Source of the DNA: CAZQKE01 sp964593865
GTDB taxonomy: Bacteria > Chloroflexota > Anaerolineae > JAAYZQ01
Assembly: GCA_964593865.1 (NCBI GenBank)
Contig: CAZQKE010000089.1
Location: forward strand, 3,872-67,871
DNA length: 64,000 bases
Direction of reading: 5' to 3'
Each line of letters starts with the position of its first letter. The first letter of the stretch is position 1. Both the position numbers and the translations under genes were made by a program. Below, in pieces: positions 42,582 through 50,048 of this stretch. The notes under the pieces were generated by a model. The model was not told the origin of the DNA. It saw only the letters and a program-made list of their open reading frames with translations, and did not search any database.

Positions 42582-44348
42582 TCAGCCCCCCAGCCGCGCG
42601 TATTCTTCATCGATCAACCGTTCGTCCAGCTTCTTGAAGAGAGGTGCGGGCTTGCGCAACGCCTGCCCCGGCGGGAGTCGGCTCGGCTGCCAACGCCCTA
42701 CCGCGCCACCGTGGTCATAGGTCAATGCCCGGTGACTGCGGGTTTCTTCCCGGTATTCAACCACCTGCTGCGTTCCGAACAGCCGCCCTTCGTAACCCAA
42801 GTACTCGTGCAACCGCTGGGCCGTATGGGGCAGGATGGGCGACAGGATCGTTTTCAGGTTGTCCACCACCTGCAAGATGACATAGACCGTCGTCGCCGCC
42901 GCGGCTCGGTCTTCCTTGATCTGGAACCACGGGGCCTTGCGGTCCAGATAAACGTTAGCCTCCCGCGCCAGGGCCATTGCTTCCCCCAGGGCCGCCCGGA
43001 ACTTGCAGGCGTTGTAAAGCGCACCCACCGTCTCAAAGCCTGCTTCCACCTGGGCCAGCAGTGCCCGGTCGGCTTCGTCCAACTCGCCCGGTTGGGGAAC
43101 GCGCCCTGCGAACCGCTTGTAGGCAAAACTGAGCATCCGGTTGGCCAGGTTGCCCCAGGTGGCGACCAGCTCATTGTTGTTCCGCTCAACAAAGTCCTCC
43201 CAGGCGAATTCGGTATCGCGGGTTTCGGGGGCTACGGCGGTCAGATAAAAGCGCAAAGGGTCGGGGTCGTACCTGCTCAGGAAATAGGGTACGTCCACCG
43301 CTGCACCCCGGCTCTTGCTGAACTTGCCTCCGCGGAAGTTGAGGTACTCGTTGGCAGGCACGTCGTAGGGCAGGTTCAGGCGGGCATCGGGATCGTCGTG
43401 ATACAGCCGCCCCACGGCCAGCAGCTCCCCCGGCCAGATGACGGTATGGAAGGGGATGTTATCCTTGCCGATGAAATAATAGGTTCGCGCTTCCGGGTCG
43501 TACCACCATGCCTTCCAAGCGTCGGGTGTGCCTCGGTTCTTGGCCCATTCAATGCTGGCCGAAAGGTAGCCGATGACTGCCTCGAACCAGACGTAGAGCC
43601 GCTTGCCCTCATAGCCCGGCAGGGGAATGGGGATGCCCCAATCAATGTCGCGGGTGATGGGCCGCCCTCGCAGGTCCCGGACATAGTTGCGGGCAAAGTT
43701 GATGACGTTGGGCCGCCAGTGCTCCTTGTCGTGGGCCAGATAGTCACGGAGCCGATCGCCCAGTTTCGCCAGGTCAAGGAAGTAATGCTCCGTCTCGCGG
43801 ACTTCCAGATTGGTATCGCCGCTGGCCTTGCTGCGGGGATTGATCAGCTCGGTTGGTTCCAGCAGCTTGCCGCAATGGTCGCACTGGTCGCCCCGCGCGT
43901 CGGGGTAGCCGCAGTAGGGGCATTCGCCTTCCACATAGCGGTCGGGCAGGAAGCGGCCTTCCTTGGGGCTGTAGAGTTGTTGCTGTACCTCTTTGTAGAG
44001 ATAACCGTTCTCCAAAATCTTGAGAAAGATGTCCTGGGCAACGCGGTAATGGTTTTCCGTGTCGGTGTGGGTGAACAGGTCAAAGGTCAGGCCGATCTGT
44101 TGGTAGGTTTCCAAAAAGGTTTCGTGGTAGCGTTCAAAAATCTCGCGGGGCGAGACACCTTCTGCGTCGGCGCGGACGGTGATGGGCGTGCCGTGGGTGT
44201 CGGAACCGGAGACCATCAGCACATCGTTGCCCACCAGACGGTGATAGCGGGCGAAAATATCGGGTGGCAGGTAGGCCCCCGCCAGGTGGCCCAGGTGCTG
44301 GTAGCCGTTGGCGTAGGGCCAGGCAACGGCGACAAGAATCTTGGTCAT
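42582..44348 (-). CDS. metG: Methionyl-tRNA synthetase
   Basis: A 588-residue class I synthetase that charges tRNA-Met. The HIGH motif reads HLGH, the KMSKS motif KFSKS, and a double zinc knuckle is present (CPYCGYPDARGDQCDHCG, about residues 128-145). The C-terminal EMAP/tRNA-binding domain found in longer MetRS is absent. The ATG 44348 is preceded by GAGGAGGAATTC, directly after an intrinsic terminator; expression is therefore likely set by attenuation in the leader. Confidence 0.97.
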   Translation of the reverse strand: MTKILVAVAWPYANGYQHLGHLAGAYLPPDIFARYHRLVGNDVLMVSGSDTHGTPITVRADAEGVSPREIFERYHETFLETYQQIGLTFDLFTHTDTENHYRVAQDIFLKILENGYLYKEVQQQLYSPKEGRFLPDRYVEGECPYCGYPDARGDQCDHCGKLLEPTELINPRSKASGDTNLEVRETEHYFLDLAKLGDRLRDYLAHDKEHWRPNVINFARNYVRDLRGRPITRDIDWGIPIPLPGYEGKRLYVWFEAVIGYLSASIEWAKNRGTPDAWKAWWYDPEARTYYFIGKDNIPFHTVIWPGELLAVGRLYHDDPDARLNLPYDVPANEYLNFRGGKFSKSRGAAVDVPYFLSRYDPDPLRFYLTAVAPETRDTEFAWEDFVERNNNELVATWGNLANRMLSFAYKRFAGRVPQPGELDEADRALLAQVEAGFETVGALYNACKFRAALGEAMALAREANVYLDRKAPWFQIKEDRAAAATTVYVILQVVDNLKTILSPILPHTAQRLHEYLGYEGRLFGTQQVVEYREETRSHRALTYDHGGAVGRWQPSRLPPGQALRKPAPLFKKLDERLIDEEYARLGG

Positions 44349-44363
44349 GAATTCCTCCTCTAC

Positions 44364-44396
44364 CAAAAAACTGAGCGAGGGAGTCCCCTCGCTCAG
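44364..44396 (-). terminator. Attenuator terminator in the metG leader
   Basis: On the minus strand CTGAGCGAGGG and CCCTCGCTCAG form a perfect 11-bp stem with loop GACT, followed by six T residues. It ends about 16 bases before the metG start, so it must be bypassed to express metG. Confidence 0.92.
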
Positions 44397-44441
44397 TTCG
44401 TTCGTGGCGTTCTTTACCGCACAGACAACGGCAAGGGACTC
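44381..44441 (-). promoter_or_regulatory. Predicted antiterminator pairing in the metG leader
   Basis: GAGTCCC, with two more Ts (44433-44441 read on the minus strand), can pair with the loop-side strand of the terminator (GGGACTC at 44381-44387). The pairing is about 9 bp including one wobble and would break the terminator stem. The 5' arm overlaps the stop codon of the predicted leader peptide (44440-44442), so a ribosome at that stop would block it. Confidence 0.65.
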
Positions 44442-44547
44442 AGCGGGGATGCATCTTGATCGTCGGGGGGCACGCCCCCATGATGCCCGTGGCCGTTGAA
44501 ACCTGGCGGATGATATGCGGTTGTGAGATATGAGTACCCGCAAACAT
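44440..44547 (-). CDS. Predicted 35-residue leader peptide upstream of metG
   Basis: Starts ATG 44547 with AGGGA at correct spacing, about 13 bases after the expected transcription start, and ends at TGA 44440. Sequence begins MFAGTHISQPHIIRQVST and ends with PPTIKMHPR. Methionines are at positions 1, 23 and 32; the last is three residues before the stop. The stop codon lies in the antiterminator arm, as in amino-acid attenuators. Translation is not proven. Confidence 0.55.
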   Translation of the reverse strand: MFAGTHISQPHIIRQVSTATGIMGACPPTIKMHPR

Positions 44548-44566
44548 AACTTCCCTCACCGTTGTC

Positions 44567-44595
44567 ATTCTACCACAAGTCGTTGAAAAAGGCAA
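44567..44595 (-). promoter_or_regulatory. Sigma-A promoter of metG
   Basis: On the minus strand: -35 TTGCCT (44590-44595), 17-bp spacer, -10 TAGAAT (44567-44572). It gives a leader of about 210 bases. Confidence 0.72.
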
Positions 44596-44669
44596 ACAGG
44601 TTCTGATCCTTTCGTTTCTCATTTCTCAAGGGCATGGGTGAGCGGGGTGAGCAAACGCCACCTCCCGGT

Positions 44670-44698
44670 TTGACAAAAAAAGCGGTTTGCGTTAAAAT
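44670..44698 (+). promoter_or_regulatory. Sigma-A promoter of the four-tRNA operon
   Basis: Perfect -35 TTGACA (44670-44675), 17-bp spacer with an A-run, -10 TAAAAT (44693-44698), 13 bp before tRNA-Phe. Confidence 0.85.
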
Positions 44699-44711
44699 GC
44701 AAGCCAAAGAT

Positions 44712-44784
44712 GCCGCGGTAGCTCAGTTGGTAGAGCATTTGACTGAAAATCAAAGGGTCCCCAGTTCGAATCTGGGCTGCGGCA
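44712..44784 (+). tRNA. tRNA-Phe (anticodon GAA)
   Basis: Acceptor GCCGCGG/CTGCGGC, D-arm GCTCAGTTGGTAGAGC, anticodon loop CTGAAAA, T-arm CCCAGTTCGAATCTGGG. 73 nt, CCA not encoded. Confidence 0.96.
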
Positions 44785-44807
44785 CTCAAATTCAAAAGTT
44801 TGTCTTT

Positions 44808-44879
44808 GCGGGCGTGGCTCAGCGGTAGAGCATCTCCTTGCCAAGGAGAGGGTCGTGGGTTCGAATCCCATCGCCCGCT
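44808..44879 (+). tRNA. tRNA-Gly (anticodon GCC)
   Basis: Acceptor GCGGGCG/CGCCCGC, anticodon loop TTGCCAA, T-loop TTCGAAT. 72 nt, CCA not encoded. Confidence 0.96.
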
Positions 44880-44904
44880 CTCGGTTTATTTAGGCAGCGG
44901 ATCG

Positions 44905-44975
44905 GGCGACGTAGCCAAGTGGCAAGGCAGCGGTCTGCAAAACCGCGATCACGGGTTCAAATCCCGTCGTCGCCT
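44905..44975 (+). tRNA. tRNA-Cys (anticodon GCA)
   Basis: Acceptor GGCGACG/CGTCGCC with discriminator T, anticodon loop CTGCAAA. 71 nt, CCA not encoded. Confidence 0.96.
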
Positions 44976-44982
44976 CTGAGGG

Positions 44983-45023
44983 CAAACGGGCTGGTAGTCT
45001 CGGTGGGGGCTATCAGCCGTTTG
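44983..45023 (+). other. Hairpin between tRNA-Cys and tRNA-Leu
   Basis: CAAACGGGCTGGTAG pairs with CTATCAGCCGTTTG: 14 bp with one bulge and one wobble, 12-base loop. No U-run follows, so it is not a normal terminator. It may guide processing of the tRNA precursor. Confidence 0.55.
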
Positions 45024-45032
45024 TGATTAGGC

Positions 45033-45116
45033 GGGGCGGTGGCGGAATGGCAGACGCTGCGGACTTAAAATCCGCTGGAGGAATACTCCGTATGGGTTCG
45101 AATCCCATCCGCCCTA
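45033..45116 (+). tRNA. tRNA-Leu (anticodon TAA)
   Basis: Acceptor GGGGCGG/CCGCCCT with a terminal G-T pair, anticodon loop ACTTAAAAT, class II variable arm and T-loop TTCGAAT. 84 nt, CCA not encoded; CTTTTCC follows. Confidence 0.95.
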
Positions 45117-45254
45117 CTTTTCCCCACTCTGGGCCGATTGCATTCTGACGGAACCGTATCCCTTTCCCCAACGTCTTACAGACAGAAGTCGGTGGCGACT
45201 CAACTTGCAGGCCATTGGACGGGTGTATTTATCGTTCCCACTGCCGGTCTCCTC

Positions 45255-45333
45255 GCGGAGACGCCGAGAGCGCGGGGAGAAACCAGGCAAGATCAACCGT
45301 TCCTCGGCGCACTCCGATGCGAAATTCTGTAAA
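45255..45333 (+). repeat. Dispersed intergenic repeat, family 3, copy b
   Basis: Starts GCGGAGACGCCGAG and ends GCGAAATTCTGTAAA, with ATCAACCG and TCGGCG inside; it resembles 32251-32319 and 54884-54956. It lies upstream of the DUF4349 gene. At 45192-45207 the words GTGGCGACTCAACTTG match the first 16 bases of repeat family 1 with one change. No gene is seen in 45117-45380. Confidence 0.5.
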
Positions 45334-45380
45334 GACCGTCGGCCGTGCGATTGGGAGCGTACATCGAAAGGAGAAGAGCC

Positions 45381-46268
45381 GTGAAAAAGGCGATCAAGTT
45401 TACCTCGGTCTTGCTGCTGGTCATGTTTTTAGCTTCCTGTGGAGCGATGTCCTACCAAGATGAGGTCCCGCCCCCCGAAGTCGTCGTGGAGAAACTGGTG
45501 GAGCGCGAAGCCGTTGGCGGACCTATTGCCGAAAGCGGTGGTATTGCCGATGTGAACCCGGTAGACCTGGCGACGGAGCGGATGATCATCTGGAACGCCA
45601 ACATCTCCCTAACGGTGGAGGATGTGGAAGAGAGCATGACCGCCGTGCAATCTCTGGCCCGCGAGATGGGAGGCTATCCTATCAACATCTCTTCATGGAC
45701 GGAAAAGGAGCAGCTCTACGCCACGGTGACGATCCGCGTGCCCGCCGAGCGGTTTGATGAAGCCATGGCCCGTCTGCGCGAGATGGGAATCCGGGTCAAC
45801 CGCGAAAACGCCAACAGCGAGGATGTGACCGACCGGTATGTGGACCTGGAATCGCGGCTGCGCCATTTGGAGGCCAAAGAGGCTCAGTTGCTCAAGTTCA
45901 TGGAAGACGCCGAGGATACCGAGGCCGTCTTGGCCGTTTATGAGCACCTGGACGAAACCCAGGCCGAAATTGAGCAGGTCAAAGGGCAGATGAAATATCT
46001 GTCCACCCTGGCGGCCATGGGGACCATCACCGTTGAGCTGTATCCGGAAGAAGCCGAACCGCCGGTTGTTGATGAGGATGGCTGGGATCCGGGCCGCACT
46101 CTGCGCAATGCCCTCCGGACGTTGCTCAAGGTATTGGAGGCTTTGGCCAATGTGGCGATCTGGATGGCCGTCTTTACGCTGCCGCTTCTCCTCCTGGTGG
46201 GGTTGCCCATTGTCCTAATCGTGGGTGTCGCGCGCCGCCGCAGCCGCAAAGCACGGCGGGGTGAATAG
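45381..46268 (+). CDS. DUF4349 membrane lipoprotein
   Basis: A 295-residue envelope protein. It has a lipobox (FLASC, cysteine near residue 20), an extracytoplasmic DUF4349 domain (about 55-235: MIIWNANISLTVEDVEESM, TVTIRVPAERFDEAMARL, coiled coil DLESRLRHLEAKEAQLLKFM) and a C-terminal TM helix (about 255-285) with a basic tail. The start is GTG 45381 with AAGGAGA upstream. Function unknown; the coiled coil suggests oligomers. Confidence 0.9.
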   Translation: MKKAIKFTSVLLLVMFLASCGAMSYQDEVPPPEVVVEKLVEREAVGGPIAESGGIADVNPVDLATERMIIWNANISLTVEDVEESMTAVQSLAREMGGYPINISSWTEKEQLYATVTIRVPAERFDEAMARLREMGIRVNRENANSEDVTDRYVDLESRLRHLEAKEAQLLKFMEDAEDTEAVLAVYEHLDETQAEIEQVKGQMKYLSTLAAMGTITVELYPEEAEPPVVDEDGWDPGRTLRNALRTLLKVLEALANVAIWMAVFTLPLLLLVGLPIVLIVGVARRRSRKARRGE

Positions 46269-46272
46269 CAAT

Positions 46273-47094
46273 TCATCGGCGGGCGGTCCACTCCGGCGAA
46301 GCGTAACGACGGCGGATCTCGGCGACCAACGCCCGCTCCCGCTCGGTGAGGGGCGCGGGGGTCAGGATCAGGTGTAACGCCTGGGCAAAGCCGGCGGACA
46401 GGGCCTGGGCTGCCTCTGTAAAAGAGACGGTGCGCCCTAGGGCTTCTTCCAACGTCATCGCCCGCCGATGCACTCGTGCCCGTTCGGTCTCCCGCTCCTC
46501 CGGCGTCAGGGCCAAGCAGTCCACAATGCGGGCCGGGTCGCCGTGGAGGGGGAGGCTGCCGTGTTGCAAGAGGCCGCCTTGTGTCCGCCATTGTGCGCTG
46601 CCCACCAGTTTGCGGCCGGCGACGATAATCTCGTAGTCGGAAGGGGTCTCGAAGCAGATGGCCGAAGGGGCAAGGCCGTGCTTGGCTGCCCCCGCCCGGC
46701 GGGCATCGGCTCCCAGAAGGCGCAATCCGACCAACAGCCCTTCGCTGAGACGGCGGTAGCTCTCTACCACATCACCCGTGGCGCGGGGATCGCTTTGCAA
46801 CAGGGCCAAAGAATAGGTCAATTCATCGGTGTGAAGGATGGCCCGCCCCCCTGTGGGCCGCCGTACCACGTCCACACCGGCACGGATGCAGGCTGCCCGG
46901 TCCACATCGGCCAGGGGCTGATTGCGCCCCAGGCTCAGGCAAGGCGGAGACCAGCCGTAGAACCGAAGGGTGGGCGGGCTGGAGCCTTCCAGGACGGCGG
47001 TCAGGATGGCTTCGTCTACGGCCATGTTGGTCGCGCCGTCGGCCTGCCCGTCCAGGATCAGTCGCCATGTCGCAGAGGCATAGCCCATCGTCAT
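46273..47094 (-). CDS. Octanoyltransferase/lipoate-protein ligase family protein (LipM-like)
   Basis: A 273-residue BPL/LplA/LipB-fold protein. It has NMAVDEAIL, RRPTGGRAILHTDELTYSL and the cysteine in CFETPSDYEI that fits the acyl-thioester residue of LipM/LipL enzymes, then GRKLVGSAQWRTQGGLLQHGS. It moves octanoyl groups to lipoyl domains. The start ATG 47094 overlaps the rimO stop (ATGA), so the two are translationally coupled. An lplA-like ligase is less likely but not excluded. Confidence 0.87.
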   Translation of the reverse strand: MTMGYASATWRLILDGQADGATNMAVDEAILTAVLEGSSPPTLRFYGWSPPCLSLGRNQPLADVDRAACIRAGVDVVRRPTGGRAILHTDELTYSLALLQSDPRATGDVVESYRRLSEGLLVGLRLLGADARRAGAAKHGLAPSAICFETPSDYEIIVAGRKLVGSAQWRTQGGLLQHGSLPLHGDPARIVDCLALTPEERETERARVHRRAMTLEEALGRTVSFTEAAQALSAGFAQALHLILTPAPLTERERALVAEIRRRYASPEWTARR

Positions 47095-48407
47095 TCGCAC
47101 CTTTCGGCGAGCAGGTCGTATTCCAACGCCTGGGTGATGCGGACCTGCACCATTTCCCCCGCAGGCAGGCTGCCGGGCAGGAGCACCAACCCGTCGATTT
47201 CGGGGGCGTCTCGGTAGGAACGGCCCACGTTCCAGCCGTCGCCTTCCCCCTCAACGAGTACTTCCAGGGTGCGCCCTACTTGCTCTTGGTTGATCTCCAG
47301 GGAGATCCCCTGTTGCAGGGCCATCAGCCGTTCAAACCGTTCCTGCCGAACCCGGAGGGGCACGGGGTTGGGCAGCTGTGTTGCGGGGGTCCCTTCCTCC
47401 TCCGAGTAGATGAAAACTCCCACTCGGTCAAAGCGCACCTGGGCGACAAAATCAAGCAACGTTTGGAATTCCGCTTCCGTTTCGCCGGGGTAGCCGACGA
47501 TAAAGGATGTGCGCAAGGCCAGGTCGGGCATGGCGGCCCGCAGGTCGGCGATGAGCCGCAGGGTGCGGTCCACATCCGACGGTCGCCTCATGCGCCGCAA
47601 GGTCGCCGGATGGGCGTGCTGTAGGGGGAGGTCCAGGTAGTGACAGATGCGGGGGTCGGTAGCCATGGTTTCAATGAGGCGTGGACCGATGTGGCCCGGA
47701 TAGGCGTACAACAGCCGCAACCAGCGGAGATCGGGGGCGGCCTCCAAAATGGCCCGCAGTAGATCGGGGAGGGCATCCTTTTCACCCCGGTCACGGCCGT
47801 AGGCGGTTGTATCCTGGGCGATGAGGATGATCTCGCGGACACCTGCCTCAACCAGGGCGACGGCGTCACGCACAACGGCCCCTGCCGGACGGCTGCGGGC
47901 CGGCCCCTTGATGAGGGGGATGGCACAGAAAGCGCAGGTTGCGCTGCACCCGTCGGCGATCTTGAGGTAGGCGGAGGCCCCTTGGCGTGCCACCCGCCGC
48001 TCCTCCACCCTCTGCAACGGATCATCCAGCCAGACCGGCGGAGCGGAGCGACGGGCGGCAGCATTCGTCAACCGGTCCAGCAAGGCATCAATTTCGTTCC
48101 AACGCCGGGTTCCCAGTAGCCCATCCAAGCCGGGAACGACTTTGCTCAAGCGCGTTCCCCATCGCTGAGAAAGACAGCCGGCAGCGATCAATAACTGGTC
48201 CGGGCGTTTGCCTTCGGACAGGTTGCGTAACGTTTCCAGCGATTCTTGGCGGGCGTCGGCAATGAACCCGCAGGTGTTGACGATGAGCACCTGGGCTTGG
48301 TCGGGATCGGCGACGATGGTATGCCCCCCGGCGACGAGCCGTCGGATCATGCCGTGGGCATCGACCAGGTTCTTGGGACAGCCCAGGGATTCAAGATAGA
48401 TGCGCAT
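47091..48407 (-). CDS. rimO: Ribosomal protein S12 methylthiotransferase RimO
   Basis: A 438-residue radical SAM enzyme that adds a methylthio group to an aspartate of ribosomal protein S12. The N-terminal MTTase domain has cysteines in ESLGCPKNLVD, NTCGFI and AAGCLSQ. The radical SAM cluster motif is CSATCAFCAIP. The C-terminal TRAM domain includes GRTLEVLVEG. RimO rather than MiaB is supported by the GCPKN start. It lies downstream of a leader with a strong hairpin. Confidence 0.96.
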   Translation of the reverse strand: MRIYLESLGCPKNLVDAHGMIRRLVAGGHTIVADPDQAQVLIVNTCGFIADARQESLETLRNLSEGKRPDQLLIAAGCLSQRWGTRLSKVVPGLDGLLGTRRWNEIDALLDRLTNAAARRSAPPVWLDDPLQRVEERRVARQGASAYLKIADGCSATCAFCAIPLIKGPARSRPAGAVVRDAVALVEAGVREIILIAQDTTAYGRDRGEKDALPDLLRAILEAAPDLRWLRLLYAYPGHIGPRLIETMATDPRICHYLDLPLQHAHPATLRRMRRPSDVDRTLRLIADLRAAMPDLALRTSFIVGYPGETEAEFQTLLDFVAQVRFDRVGVFIYSEEEGTPATQLPNPVPLRVRQERFERLMALQQGISLEINQEQVGRTLEVLVEGEGDGWNVGRSYRDAPEIDGLVLLPGSLPAGEMVQVRITQALEYDLLAERCE

Positions 48408-48620
48408 CCTTTTCTCCGAGCGTTTTGTGAACGTAGAGTAGTCGTCAAGGACTCATCCAGCATAACGACGCCGAGTATGGTATGATAAACGCAGTTGGAA
48501 GGGCATGGCCCATGGCGGGCGAGCAACCGCCGGGCCAGGAACCACAATCGGGTGGAACCATCCGTCCGGAGGTCATCATGGGCCATGCGGATTCCGAAAA
48601 TCTCTTCTCCTCCTTTTGAC

Positions 48621-48656
48621 AGAGAGCCGGGGGTTTGGGGCCGCCCCCGGCTCTCT
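48621..48656 (-). promoter_or_regulatory. 13-bp perfect hairpin in the rimO leader
   Basis: AGAGAGCCGGGGG and CCCCCGGCTCTCT form a perfect stem with a 10-base loop, near the 5' end of the predicted rimO transcript. On the minus strand it is followed by GTCAAAAGGAGGAG, not a U-run. An isolated AGGAGGAG follows with no start codon at normal distance. The rest of the leader (48408-48620) holds no gene I can support. Confidence 0.55.
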
Positions 48657-48676
48657 TGACGTTCGCAACCTTTCCC

Positions 48677-48705
48677 ATTGTAGTTGAGGGAGCGAAAAAA
48701 GTCAA
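48677..48705 (-). promoter_or_regulatory. Sigma-A promoter of rimO-lipM
   Basis: On the minus strand: -35 TTGACT (48700-48705), 17-bp spacer, -10 TACAAT (48677-48682). The leader to rimO is about 260 bases. Confidence 0.78.
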
Positions 48706-48736
48706 ATCTCTCCGGCAACATACCCCCTGTGGCTTT

Positions 48737-48765
48737 TTGTCAAAGGGCACAAAACAAGGTACAAT
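48737..48765 (+). promoter_or_regulatory. Sigma-A promoter of trxB
   Basis: -35 TTGTCA (48737-48742), 17-bp spacer, -10 TACAAT (48760-48765). It diverges from the rimO promoter 32 bp away. Confidence 0.78.
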
Positions 48766-48801
48766 AACGCCGTTCAACAACTTGAACCAGAGGGGTGAAT
48801 C

Positions 48802-49743
48802 ATGGAAAAGGTGATCATTATCGGAAGCGGCCCGGCAGGCTATGCTGCGGCGATCTACACGGCGCGGGCCAAGCTGAATCCCCTGGTCATCGCCGGTCCT
48901 TCCCTGGGCGGGCAGGTGGCCATCAGCAGCGAGATCGGCAACTATCCCGGCTTCCCGGAAGATATTGCCGGGGCGGAGTTGGCCCAATTGATGCAAAACC
49001 AAGCCCAGCGGTTCGGGGCGCGGATTGAGATGGATATTGTGACCGGTGTGGACCTCTCCTCCCATCCTTTCAAAGTGACGACCTACAGCGGCGATCTGGA
49101 GACCCAGGCGTTGATCGTTGCCAGCGGCGCGTCGCCCCGCAAGCTGGAAGTGCCCGGCGAGCAAGAGTTTTCCGGGCGGGGGGTGTCCTACTGCGCCACC
49201 TGCGACGGCTTTTTCTACACCGGGCGCGAGATCGTTATGGTCGGCGGCGGCGATGCTGCCGTGGAGGAGGCGTTGTTCCTCACCCGCTATGCCAGCAAGG
49301 TGACCATCATCCACCGCCGGGATCAGCTCCGCGCCGAGCCGATCCTCCAAGAGCAGGCGTTCAATAACGAAAAAATTGAATTCCTGTGGGATACGGTCGT
49401 CACCGAGATCTTGGGTGAGGAGATGGTGACGGGGCTGCGGGTGCGTAACGTCAAAACCGGCGAGGAAAGCCTGTTCCCCACAGAAGGCGTGTTCATCGCC
49501 GTCGGCTATGTGCCCAACACCGACTTTTTGGGCGGCCAACTGGAGCTGGACGATCACGGCTACATCGTGGTCGATGCCGACCAGCGAACCAGTGTAGAGG
49601 GGGTATGGGCCGCCGGAGACGTGTGCGACCCGGTTTATAAGCAGATCGCAACGTCGGTGGGGGCCGGTTGTAAAGCGGCTCTGCAGGCCGAGCACTATAT
49701 CGCGCGGTTGGAGAACCGTGCTTACCCCGGCAAGATGGGATGA
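48802..49743 (+). CDS. trxB: Thioredoxin-disulfide reductase
   Basis: A 313-residue FAD/NADPH enzyme that reduces thioredoxin. It has the FAD motif IIIGSGPAGYAAAIYTAR, the redox pair Cys131/Cys134 in CATCDGFF, the NADPH motif VGGGDAAVEEA and the C-terminal FAD motif GVWAAGDVCDP. It starts a plus-strand operon with DUF1858, ADH and an MBL protein. Confidence 0.97.
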   Translation: MEKVIIIGSGPAGYAAAIYTARAKLNPLVIAGPSLGGQVAISSEIGNYPGFPEDIAGAELAQLMQNQAQRFGARIEMDIVTGVDLSSHPFKVTTYSGDLETQALIVASGASPRKLEVPGEQEFSGRGVSYCATCDGFFYTGREIVMVGGGDAAVEEALFLTRYASKVTIIHRRDQLRAEPILQEQAFNNEKIEFLWDTVVTEILGEEMVTGLRVRNVKTGEESLFPTEGVFIAVGYVPNTDFLGGQLELDDHGYIVVDADQRTSVEGVWAAGDVCDPVYKQIATSVGAGCKAALQAEHYIARLENRAYPGKMG

Positions 49744-49755
49744 AAAGGAGGTCCC

Positions 49756-49989
49756 GTGAGCGTAATTACCAAAGATATGCCCATCGGCGAAGTGGTGCAG
49801 ACCTACCCCCAGACCATTGAGGTCTTTTTGCGGCATGGGTTGATGTGCTTTGGTTGCGCCATTGCCCGCTTTGAGAACGTGGAGCAAGGGGCTTTGGCCC
49901 ACGGCATTGACGTTGAGGCGTTGATGCGGGATTTGAACGCAGCAGTGCCGGTGGACAATGAGCAATGGGCAATGACCAATGAGCAATGA
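49756..49989 (+). CDS. DUF1858 domain protein
   Basis: A 77-residue protein with ITKDMPIGEVVQTYPQTIEVF and the cysteine pair GLMCFGCAIARFENV, typical of DUF1858 (as at the N-terminus of ScdA/hybrid-cluster-linked proteins). It may bind a metal or iron-sulfur centre. Start GTG with AAAAGGAGG. The last ten codons run into a short AATGA-word repeat, so the natural C-terminus may have been altered. Confidence 0.85.
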   Translation: MSVITKDMPIGEVVQTYPQTIEVFLRHGLMCFGCAIARFENVEQGALAHGIDVEALMRDLNAAVPVDNEQWAMTNEQ

Positions 49990-50031
49990 CCGATGGGCAT
50001 TGCTCATTGCTCATTAGTCATTCGTCATTGA
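49955..50031. repeat. AATGA/CATT word repeat forming an inverted pair
   Basis: Five copies of an AATG(A/G)(C/G)CAATG-like word in one direction (49955-49995) are followed by CATTGCTCATTGCTCATTAGTCATT in the other direction, cut here to words of at most ten bases each: CATTGCTCAT, TGCTCATTAG. The region can fold into a hairpin. It lies between DUF1858 and the ADH gene; similar words occur at 4900-4949 and 6870-6893. Confidence 0.6.
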
Positions 50032-50048
50032 TTGTCGGGAGGCAAACC

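Noticed and set aside
42495..44459. A 654-residue plus-strand open frame opposite metG
   Set aside because: metG motifs on the minus strand are complete; this is a shadow.
44349..44580. T-box or SAM riboswitch upstream of metG
   Set aside because: The T-box GGTGG-ACCGCG element and the SAM-I core were looked for and not seen. A leader-peptide attenuator fits better.
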